The notes under the pieces: model-generated
Seen by the model: the letters and a program-made list of their open reading frames with translations, nothing else
What the model was told of the DNA's origin: nothing
Database searches by the model: none
Assembly (NCBI GenBank): GCA_015233785.1
Contig: JADFWT010000022.1
Location: 1-32,190 of the forward strand
Reading direction: 5' to 3'
Source of the DNA: Magnetococcales bacterium
Lineage (GTDB): Bacteria > Pseudomonadota > Magnetococcia > Magnetococcales > JADFWT01
Length of the DNA stretch: 32,190 bases
Part shown: one piece after another, positions 6,737-14,163 of the stretch
How the letters are laid out: each line of letters begins with the position of its first letter
Position numbering within the stretch: the first letter of the stretch is position 1
Made by a program: the position numbers and the translations under genes

Positions 6737-6985
6737 TCACACATCCAGATACCCCAATGCCTCCTGCACCAGAGTGAGATTCTCGCTACCGACTCGGTAC
6801 ACGGCATAGGCTTGTCTTTTAAAGGGGACTGCATCCTCCACCCGGTAGAGCTGTCCCGCCTTCAGCTTGGGCGTCACCGCACTCACTGTTATTCCGCGGT
6901 GCCCACAGGAGGGGCAAGCAAATGTTGAGATCACCAAACCCGGCAGATGAGAAGACGCTATAATGATCGGATGATATTCGCTCAT
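6737..6985 (-). CDS. Hypothetical small protein with a CPSC knuckle
   Basis: An 82-residue minus-strand frame beginning MSEYHPIIIASSHLPG and containing FACPSCGHRGITVSA, one zinc-knuckle-like CxxC. It is followed by a beta-rich stretch LKAGQLYRVEDAVPF and an amphipathic end. The ORF track version starts at a TTG 18 codons upstream; ATG at 6985 gives a more compact protein, but the ribosome site is weak in both cases. Only one CxxC pair is present, so a complete zinc ribbon would need dimerisation or the His residues. It is convergent with DUF2442 with 15 bases between. It could be a gene remnant or a chance ORF; I recognise no family. Confidence 0.4.
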   Translation of the reverse strand: MSEYHPIIIASSHLPGLVISTFACPSCGHRGITVSAVTPKLKAGQLYRVEDAVPFKRQAYAVYRVGSENLTLVQEALGYLDV

Positions 6986-7172
6986 CCGGTCACTACCTAC
7001 AAGAAGGCCACGAACATAGCCCCACCCCAATGCCCGCAAGGGAAAGCCGCCCCGGTCTGCACCGACGGCCTGAGGCGCGCCTTTTCATAGCAACCCGCTG
7101 AGCATAACTCATCCGATCATCGGCCACATTCGGCCCACAATCCCGCGTAACCCTATGCCCCCAAAGGGAAAA

Positions 7173-7192
7173 CGATAGACCGCCGATAGACC
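7173..7192 (+). repeat. 20-bp repeat copy B next to tRNA-Thr
   Basis: CGATAGACCGCCGATAGACC, two similar units, is 18/20 identical to copy A at 5782-5801. It lies 48 bases beyond the 3' end of the tRNA-Thr gene. A single unit also occurs by chance inside the coding gene near 14586, so the doubled form is the informative part. Confidence 0.55.
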
Positions 7193-7240
7193 GGAGCGGA
7201 TTTCCGATACTCAGCCGATTGTCATAAGTGATTGAAAATG

Positions 7241-7316
7241 TGGAGCTGGCGATGGGACTCGAACCCGCAACCTGCTGATTACAAATCAGCTGCTCTACCA
7301 ATTGAGCTACGCCAGC
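7241..7316 (-). tRNA. tRNA-Thr (anticodon UGU)
   Basis: Minus-strand cloverleaf: acceptor GCTGGCG pairs with CGCCAGC. The D-arm contains AGCTCAATTGGTAGAGC. The anticodon stem GCTGA/TCAGC closes the loop TTTGTAA, giving UGU. The T-arm is GCGGG TTCGAGT CCCAT-like, and CCA is encoded at 7241-7243. At 76 bases the length is standard. The 3' side faces the accessory region, so this is a plausible integration target. Confidence 0.97.
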
Positions 7317-7511
7317 ATCGACAGGATTAACCAACACCAGGATCCGCACACAGAAGGCGCGGAAGAGGTGGTGTTAAACGGCGAGATAGTACCCCAATAC
7401 GCGGCGCGGTGCAATGGCGAAGCCGCCTTGGAGGCCCATAAAAAGAGGCCCGGCAGAATCTCTCCCGCCGAGCCCCACTTTCGGCCCATCCATGTGCCTT
7501 AAACGCTGGTG
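7317..7511. other. Intergenic spacer, no gene seen
   Basis: 195 bases between tRNA-Thr and the stop of the CNNM gene. Short ORFs here lack ribosome sites and family features. CGGC/GCCG-type pairing around 7451-7472 is too weak to call a terminator. Confidence 0.5.
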
Positions 7512-8780
7512 CTACTTGCGCTCAATCAGAATGGTCTTAACCGACCGCGCATCACACTCTTTCACGGTAAACCGTGTGTCGCATGTGGTAATGAACTCGC
7601 CCTCTTTGGGGATATGGCAGAGTTTGTTCTCAATCAGGCCGCCCAGAGTATGGGACTCACCCACTGGCAGTTGCAGATAGAGTGACTCGTTGATGCGCGA
7701 TACCGGCACGCGTGCATCCACCAAATAGGCGCCACCATCTTCATCTTGGGGCTGGAGATCAAACTGACGCTTATGGGGGTTGAGATCTTCGAAATCGTAC
7801 CCAACCGTCATATCGCCCACCACCTCCTCGAAGATGTCATCCAGGGTGAGAATGCCAATGGCCGAGCCAAACTCATCCACTACAACCGCCATGTGATCAT
7901 CACGCTTCTGCATCTCGGGAAGGACCTGATCGATCATCTGACGGGGCGAGATGTAGTAGGGTTCATGGACAAAATTCATCAGAGACTTCTTGAGAACATC
8001 CTTCTTGTTCATGATGTCCCAGGTGCTCATGGTCAGGATACCGGTGATGTTGGTGATGTTGGTATCATACACCGGCAAACGGTTATAGCCGTACTGCAAC
8101 ACCTCTGCCAGCACATGGCGAATGTCATCATCTTCCGATACGCCGATCACCTCTGCCAGGGGAATCATCGCCTCGCCTGCCGTGGTATCGGCAAAGCGAA
8201 TAATCCGACCCACACGCTCTTTGTCGAACTGCTCAAGGTCCGGATTGGACTCCGACATCTCCAGAATCATACGGATACCCTCGCGGGTGATACCGTTCTC
8301 ATTATCTGCCGTGCCGCCTACCAGACGGGTGGCAAAACGGGCCACACGGCTGAAAATGAAAATCACCGGATAGAATACCAGCGACGAAAAACGCAAAGGA
8401 TAGATGATCACCTTGGCGAATTCATTGGCCTTCTGCTGGTAAACGCTCTTCGGCACGATCTCGCCGAGAATCAGCAGAAAGGGGGTCATCACGATCACCG
8501 CAAGGGGATCGCCAATGGAACCGAAGGCGTCGATAAAGATCAACGCGCCCATGGTGGAGACCGTTACCGTGGCGATGTTGGTACCCACCAGCGTGGTGCC
8601 GAGAATTACATCGGGGGTCTCAAACAGGTCCAGCACACGCTGGGCACCCTTGTTGCCCATCTTCGCCCAGTGACGCATTTTGATTTTGTCACAGTTCACC
8701 ATGGCGATTTCGGAACCGGAATAAAATCCCTTCAGGAGAAGGAAGATCAGCATGATGATAAGTTGAATTGCAAGCTCCAT
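7512..8780 (-). CDS. CNNM/DUF21 transmembrane and CBS-domain protein (HlyC/CorC family)
   Basis: Inner-membrane protein with an N-terminal CNNM (DUF21) domain, residues ~1-180, then a CBS pair (~200-330) and a C-terminal CorC_HlyC domain (~345-420). Members are linked to magnesium/cobalt efflux or membrane-associated divalent cation homeostasis. Family marks are FYSGSEIAMVN at the start, LLILGEIVPKSVYQQ, VGRIIRFADTTAGEAMIPL before the CBS pair, VVDEFGSAIGILTLDDIFEEVVGD and the end segment GESHTLGGLIENKLCHIPKEG. The ATG at 8780 has AAAGG 8-9 bases upstream. It is the second gene of an operon, 47 bases downstream of a paralogue. At 422 residues the length is usual. The exact ion cannot be deduced. 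Confidence 0.92.
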   Translation of the reverse strand: MELAIQLIIMLIFLLLKGFYSGSEIAMVNCDKIKMRHWAKMGNKGAQRVLDLFETPDVILGTTLVGTNIATVTVSTMGALIFIDAFGSIGDPLAVIVMTPFLLILGEIVPKSVYQQKANEFAKVIIYPLRFSSLVFYPVIFIFSRVARFATRLVGGTADNENGITREGIRMILEMSESNPDLEQFDKERVGRIIRFADTTAGEAMIPLAEVIGVSEDDDIRHVLAEVLQYGYNRLPVYDTNITNITGILTMSTWDIMNKKDVLKKSLMNFVHEPYYISPRQMIDQVLPEMQKRDDHMAVVVDEFGSAIGILTLDDIFEEVVGDMTVGYDFEDLNPHKRQFDLQPQDEDGGAYLVDARVPVSRINESLYLQLPVGESHTLGGLIENKLCHIPKEGEFITTCDTRFTVKECDARSVKTILIERK

Positions 8781-8827
8781 GGGAGTCGCCTTTCTCTCTA
8801 TTTGCTCGTCGTTCGTTCTGCCTGTGT

Positions 8828-10360
8828 TTAGGCGCTCTTGGCTTCGCTCTTGGTATCGCCTGCATCCGTATCATCGGCGCTGGCTTCCCCATCAGTTGCC
8901 ACTTCATCGGTTACCGCTTCAGCTTCGTCAGTTACCGCTTCAGCTTCGTCAGTTACCGCTTCATCAGAGCGCTTATCGGAATCGTCGTCCGCTACAGGAA
9001 CCATGCCCTCTTCGGCCTTATTGTGCTCCGAAGTTTTGGCTCTCTGCTCGAAACTCTCCTTGATGGTCAACTGCAAGGACTTGATACGCAGCCCTTCCAT
9101 CTTGGTGACGGTGTAGACGAAGTTCTGATGAGAGATGGAATCCCCTTCATGGGGAAGATAGCCGAACTGGCTGAAGACAAAACCGGCCACCGTGGTGGTG
9201 CGTGGATGGTTAAAGTCGGTACGGAACATGTCATTGAACTCACGCAGACGCATATCGCCGGGGAGGTTAAACGTCCCTTCATGCTCCAGAATCTGGTCCA
9301 ACTGCTCGCTGCTGGAGATGCCACCGAAGGTGAACATCAATACATCACGCAGCGTCACCAGACCAACCATGCCGCCATCCTCCGAGAGAATGAGCGCCAC
9401 ACGTGTGTTGTGGGCCTGGAAGTAGTCGAACATTTGATCGACTTTTTTAGTAGGCGGAACAAAGCGGGCCGGTTGAATGATATCCTCAATCTCCAGCTTG
9501 GAGAAATCGGCACCCTTCTCTACCAGTCGCAGAATATCCTCCGAATGCATCATACCGATGATATTGTCCTTATGCCCTTTGACAATCGGGATGCGCGGAC
9601 GCCGCCACTCGCGGAAGGTATCCACCAGCTCCGGTAGAGGGCTATCGGCATTGAGATATTGAACCCGCGTACGGGGGGTCATGATCTCCACCACCTCTAC
9701 GGCATTAGCGTCGAGCATGTTGTTGATCAATACACGCTCGGTGCCACTCAAGGCACCATCCTGCTCGCCATACTCAATGAGCGTCTGAAACTCATCCTGG
9801 GCCAGAATGTTACTCGATTCAGAGGCCGTGCCGACGAAGAAGGTCGTCACCATGTCCGCCACCACCCGAACCACCTCACGCAGCGGCGTAATCAGCTTGA
9901 TCCACTTCGGCAACAGAGGACCGGTAAGCTGGGAGGCAAACTTGGCCGGAAAGGTCACAGCGATGGTCTTGGGCGTCACCTCACCCACCAACAGCAGTAC
10001 CGGCACCATGATCAGAATGTTCACCCAACTGGCGTCTTCGGCACCTACCAGCATGATCAGAATAGCTGCCATGTTGGCCGAAGAGGCGATGTTGACCAGT
10101 TCGTTGCCGCACAGAATGGAGACGATCAGGCGGCGCGGCTCATCCAGAAGGGCATGAATCGTATCCGACATGGGATCGTTGCTGGTACGGAGCTTTTGAA
10201 GGTGCAGCTTGGAGAGCGAAAAGAGCGCGGTCTCCGAACCGGAAAAAAAGGCCGATGCGGTGAGCAAAACGGCCTGAACGCAAAATCGAATGATAATCTC
10301 TAGTTGCTGCGCGCTTGTGAGTGCGGCATCAGCAGCGGCGGCGGCGGTTGCAGTATCCAT
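8828..10360 (-). CDS. CNNM/DUF21-CBS protein (HlyC/CorC family) with an acidic repetitive C-terminal tail
   Basis: Paralogue of the downstream gene: CNNM domain (~20-200) with FFSGSETALFSLS and LLLVGEVTPKTIAVTFP, CBS pair with IMTPRTRVQYLN and GLVTLRDVLMFTFGG, and a CorC_HlyC domain with TVAGFVFSQFGYLPHEGD. Unlike its partner it ends in a ~70-residue acidic tail rich in Asp, Glu, Ala and Thr. The tail includes tandem AVTDEAE heptads encoded by 21-bp DNA repeats. It is first in the operon. A promoter (TTGCCA - 16 - TATATA) and a 16-bp palindrome precede it. Paired CNNM proteins may form hetero-oligomers, which is inference. The tail may act as a metal-binding or spacer segment. Confidence 0.9.
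   Translation of the reverse strand: MDTATAAAAADAALTSAQQLEIIIRFCVQAVLLTASAFFSGSETALFSLSKLHLQKLRTSNDPMSDTIHALLDEPRRLIVSILCGNELVNIASSANMAAILIMLVGAEDASWVNILIMVPVLLLVGEVTPKTIAVTFPAKFASQLTGPLLPKWIKLITPLREVVRVVADMVTTFFVGTASESSNILAQDEFQTLIEYGEQDGALSGTERVLINNMLDANAVEVVEIMTPRTRVQYLNADSPLPELVDTFREWRRPRIPIVKGHKDNIIGMMHSEDILRLVEKGADFSKLEIEDIIQPARFVPPTKKVDQMFDYFQAHNTRVALILSEDGGMVGLVTLRDVLMFTFGGISSSEQLDQILEHEGTFNLPGDMRLREFNDMFRTDFNHPRTTTVAGFVFSQFGYLPHEGDSISHQNFVYTVTKMEGLRIKSLQLTIKESFEQRAKTSEHNKAEEGMVPVADDDSDKRSDEAVTDEAEAVTDEAEAVTDEVATDGEASADDTDAGDTKSEAKSA
8910..8964 (-). repeat. 21-bp tandem repeat encoding the acidic AVTDEAE tail
   Basis: GTTACCGCTTCAGCTTCGTCA occurs twice in full (8910-8930, 8931-8951), with a third partial copy from 8952. 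It is in frame and encodes AVTDEAE on the minus strand. Copy number could vary by slippage. Confidence 0.85.
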
Positions 10361-10480
10361 ACTCGGTGTCCATTCGTCACATCAGGGGGTCTATGATTGG
10401 ATTGCGGGAGGGTCATGGATCCCCTCGCGGAAGGGCGTGCGCTTCAAACCTTTGTGCGTTACGTTCAGCGGCCATCGAAC

Positions 10481-10496
10481 GGTGAAGCGCTTCACC
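10481..10496 (+). promoter_or_regulatory. Perfect 16-bp palindrome in the CNNM operon leader, candidate operator
   Basis: GGTGAAGCGCTTCACC is self-complementary over all 16 bases. It begins about 14 bases downstream of the -10 box at 10510-10515, so it would overlap the early transcribed region and could bind a dimeric regulator. Confidence 0.5.
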
Positions 10497-10509
10497 ATCA
10501 AGCGAGGAA

Positions 10510-10537
10510 TATATAAGGAAAAAGTGTATTTTGGCAA
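10510..10537 (-). promoter_or_regulatory. Candidate sigma70 promoter for the CNNM operon
   Basis: On the minus strand TTGCCA (10537-10532) and TATATA (10515-10510) are separated by 16 bases in an AT-rich stretch, about 150 bases before the first CNNM start codon. Confidence 0.5.
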
Positions 10538-10654
10538 GGGCACACAACCCGATAAATGAGACTTTTTCCCTAATGTCGACGACCATGTCACATAGGGGTC
10601 ATAAATTCGTTGCAAATACTTCTCTTCAAAAGAGCGCCATGATGCCATTTTTTT

Positions 10655-10675
10655 TTATCCACAATCCCCCATAAT
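10655..10675 (+). promoter_or_regulatory. Consensus DnaA box next to a -10-like box upstream of murA
   Basis: TTATCCACA (10655-10663) is the consensus DnaA box. It follows a run of T and precedes CATAAT (10670-10675), a possible -10 for murA, about 50 bases before its ATG. It is a single box, so an origin is unlikely; regulation of murA by DnaA is possible. Confidence 0.35.
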
Positions 10676-10713
10676 CCATATGGTGCCTTGCCGAAGGGGC
10701 CACGATCCTGTAG

Positions 10714-11982
<1,269 letters not shown>

Positions 11983-11989
11983 TTGATAT

Positions 11990-12004
11990 GGGGGCACTGC
12001 CCCC
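11990..12004 (+). terminator. GC-rich stem-loop after murA
   Basis: GGGGGC-ACT-GCCCCC, 6-bp perfect stem with a 3-base loop, 7 bases after the murA stop. No T-run follows, so it may attenuate or stabilise mRNA rather than terminate. Confidence 0.35.
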
Positions 12005-12086
12005 CCTGGAGGGTGCCGCTCTTCACCCGCCAGAAGGCACGGACAGGTCCTCAAGATCCAAAAAATAATTACGGAGCGTTCCCCTC

Positions 12087-13415
12087 ATGCTGCGCTTAAC
12101 GTCCCAAGACGCCGACTTTGAAGCCCGTTTCCAGAAGCTCATTCACTGGGATGCCGGGGATCTATCCGCCATCGAAGCCACCGTTGCTAAAATCGTCGCC
12201 CAGGTACGAAGCGATGGGGATGCCGCGCTGCTGGCACTCACAGAACGCTTCGACCGCATCGCCCTGAAGCCGGATGCCATCGCCTTCACCGAACAGGAGA
12301 TTGATGACGCCATCGCCCAGGTTCCCGCCGCAGAGATGGCGGCACTGGAGCAAGCCGCCGAACGCATCTGGAGCTACCATAGCTGGCAGATGCCCACCAC
12401 AGGCATCGAACGCTATCAAGACTTCCAGGGCGTGCAGTTAGGCCAACGCACCACGCCATTGGCCCGGGCCGGCCTTTATGTTCCCGGCGGATTGGCCAGC
12501 TACCCATCATCGGTGCTCATGAACGCCCTCCCCGCTCGGGTGGCCGGCGTTCCGGAGCTCTACATGGTGGTGCCCACACCGGATGGCGACGTAAACCCGC
12601 TGGTGCTGGCAGCCGCCAAGATTTCAGGGGTGACCAGAGCCTTTCGTATCGGCGGCGCTCAAGCCGTTGCTGCGCTGGCCTTCGGCACCGAGAGTGTGCC
12701 CCGCGTCGATAAAATCGTCGGGCCGGGTAATATCTACGTCGCCACCGCCAAGCGGCAGGTGTTCGGCCAGGTGGATATCGATATGATCGCTGGGCCTTCA
12801 GAGATTCTAGTGGTCGCCGACAGCAAGAATGATCCCCGCTGGATTGCCGCCGATCTGCTCTCGCAGGCTGAACATGACAGCGCCGCCCAATCGATCTTGA
12901 TCACCGACAACGCCCCCTTTGCCGATGCGGTGGAAGCGGCCATCAAGATCCATCTCAAAACCCTGGACCGGCGGGAAATATGCCATACCTCACTTCAGAA
13001 TCGCGGCGCAGCGATTATCACCCGCAACCTTACCGAAGCGTGTGAGATTGCTTCTCGAGTTGCACCAGAACATCTTGAATTGGCAGTGGAATCACCAGAG
13101 GATTATCTGGATCTGGTGCAGAATGCCGGGGCGATCTTTCTGGGGCGCTACACCCCAGAGGCCATGGGAGATTACGTGGCCGGACCAAATCACGTGCTAC
13201 CCACCAGCGGCACAGCGCGCTTCTCCAGCCCCCTGGGCGTACATGATTTTCTCAAGCGTACCAGCCTGATTCAGTGCGATGAACAATCCGCCCGCAAGAT
13301 CGGCCCTGCGGCGGCGGTTCTGGCCGGAAGCGAAGGGCTGACCGCCCACCGGCTCAGTGTAGAGCTGCGGATGGAGAAAGCTGCCGGGCATCTTCTCCAC
13401 CCTGACAGAGACTGA
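12087..13415 (+). CDS. hisD: Histidinol dehydrogenase
   Basis: Catalyses the last two steps of histidine synthesis, oxidising L-histidinol to L-histidine with two NAD+; a zinc-dependent homodimer in the cytoplasm. Signature stretches are GLYVPGGLASYPSSVLMNA, the HisD family signature region from VDKIVGPGNIYVATAKRQV into DMIAGPSEILVVAD, LLSQAEHDSAAQSILIT and APEHLELAVES. The zinc and substrate region GPNHVLPTSGTARFSSPLG is also present. At 442 residues it is a little longer than the usual ~430. GGAG lies about 11 bases upstream of ATG 12087. It is separated from the other his genes of this window by a minus-strand pair of unrelated genes. hisG is not present in the window. Confidence 0.98.
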   Translation: MLRLTSQDADFEARFQKLIHWDAGDLSAIEATVAKIVAQVRSDGDAALLALTERFDRIALKPDAIAFTEQEIDDAIAQVPAAEMAALEQAAERIWSYHSWQMPTTGIERYQDFQGVQLGQRTTPLARAGLYVPGGLASYPSSVLMNALPARVAGVPELYMVVPTPDGDVNPLVLAAAKISGVTRAFRIGGAQAVAALAFGTESVPRVDKIVGPGNIYVATAKRQVFGQVDIDMIAGPSEILVVADSKNDPRWIAADLLSQAEHDSAAQSILITDNAPFADAVEAAIKIHLKTLDRREICHTSLQNRGAAIITRNLTEACEIASRVAPEHLELAVESPEDYLDLVQNAGAIFLGRYTPEAMGDYVAGPNHVLPTSGTARFSSPLGVHDFLKRTSLIQCDEQSARKIGPAAAVLAGSEGLTAHRLSVELRMEKAAGHLLHPDRD

Positions 13416-13521
13416 AAAGACCTAGAGACCTTATTGGCTGGATTTTCCATTCACGGCGGTTGATCCGGGGCGCATCAATGATCTGTAACTATCCCAGCAT
13501 GAACAGCGAAGCAGCCCCCCT

Positions 13522-14022
13522 CTATGGCCCCATATTCTGCATATAGCGAATCGGCGATGTGAAGCTACCCAGGCCGTAATTTATATCCCGCGACATGACA
13601 CCTACATTGCGGTTCATGTTGCTGACATTGCCGGTCATCACCGTTAGATTCCCCGCCATGGAACCCACGCTTGTGGTCATGGTGCGCATATCCCGACGCA
13701 TCACACTCAAATCCTTGCTCATCTGATCCATATCCACCGACATGTCGGTCTGAATCTTATGGATGGTCTGGTCCATGGCCACCATGTTTTTATCCATCGC
13801 CTGAATGCTGTCGGTCATGACGTTCATGGAGCTGTCCATCTCTCTCATGTAGTGCGTGATATCCACCATATTTTTATCCATGGACTGCACGCTGGACGTC
13901 ATCACCGACATGTACCCCACCATCTGGTAGAAGAGATACCCCATAAAGGCAGCGCCCACCATGCCGACAATCATCAATAGCCGCTTAACGAGTGCACCGC
14001 TTTGAGAGGTAACTTCACGCAT
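13522..14022 (-). CDS. Met-rich membrane-anchored coiled-coil protein, unknown function
   Basis: A 166-residue protein with a short cytoplasmic N-terminus, one membrane helix at ~12-32 (RLLMIVGMVGAAFMGYLFYQM), then a long periplasmic or cytoplasmic helix. The ATG at 14022 is chosen because AGGA precedes it by 7 bases; the track start at 14076 adds 18 unlikely residues. The helix is unusually rich in Met, Asp, Ser and Asn. It repeats a pattern such as SMDKNMVDITHYM and AMDKNMVAMDQTI, an internal near-duplication, followed by MSxDLSVMRRDMRTM-type heptads. No enzyme motif is seen. It resembles the signalling helices of methyl-accepting proteins only in general form. The Met clusters might bind copper or simply form the coiled-coil core. 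Confidence 0.75.
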   Translation of the reverse strand: MREVTSQSGALVKRLLMIVGMVGAAFMGYLFYQMVGYMSVMTSSVQSMDKNMVDITHYMREMDSSMNVMTDSIQAMDKNMVAMDQTIHKIQTDMSVDMDQMSKDLSVMRRDMRTMTTSVGSMAGNLTVMTGNVSNMNRNVGVMSRDINYGLGSFTSPIRYMQNMGP

Positions 14023-14126
14023 AAGGGTTCCTAAAGGAGAGGGGTGAAACTGTGCGCCAATTATTGCGCAGAGCATACCAATAACTCAAGAAACATTAAC
14101 TTTAATGGATGCAGAAACTAAGAAAA

Positions 14127-14132
14127 ATTATA
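14127..14132 (-). promoter_or_regulatory. TATAAT, candidate -10 for the Met-rich protein gene
   Basis: A consensus TATAAT on the minus strand lies in an AT-rich spacer ~105 bases before the ATG at 14022. A matching -35 is poor (CAGGTA at a 17-base distance). Confidence 0.35.
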
Positions 14133-14133
14133 C

Positions 14134-14163
14134 ATATTATTAGCATAATTACCTGAATAATAT
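14134..14163 (-). terminator. AT-rich inverted repeat just after the acetyl-CoA hydrolase gene
   Basis: ATATTATT and AATAATAT are perfect 8-bp arms with a 14-base spacer, ending one base from the stop codon of the minus-strand gene. A T-rich run (ATTTTTC) lies about 7 bases beyond. It is a weak terminator candidate. Confidence 0.3.

Noticed and set aside
7746-8831. 361-residue plus-strand ORF
   Set aside because: His-rich composition typical of antisense reading through the CNNM gene; no ribosome site.
8910-8964. Repeats as a CRISPR array
   Set aside because: Repeats are contiguous, 21 bp, in frame and coding, without spacers.
8768-9637. 289-residue plus-strand ORF
   Set aside because: Antisense shadow of the second CNNM gene and its repeats.
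9659-10303. 214-residue plus-strand ORF
   Set aside because: Antisense shadow of the CNNM gene, His/Gln-rich without family features.
10655-10663. Replication origin at the DnaA box
   Set aside because: A single box without clustered sites or origin-type neighbours.
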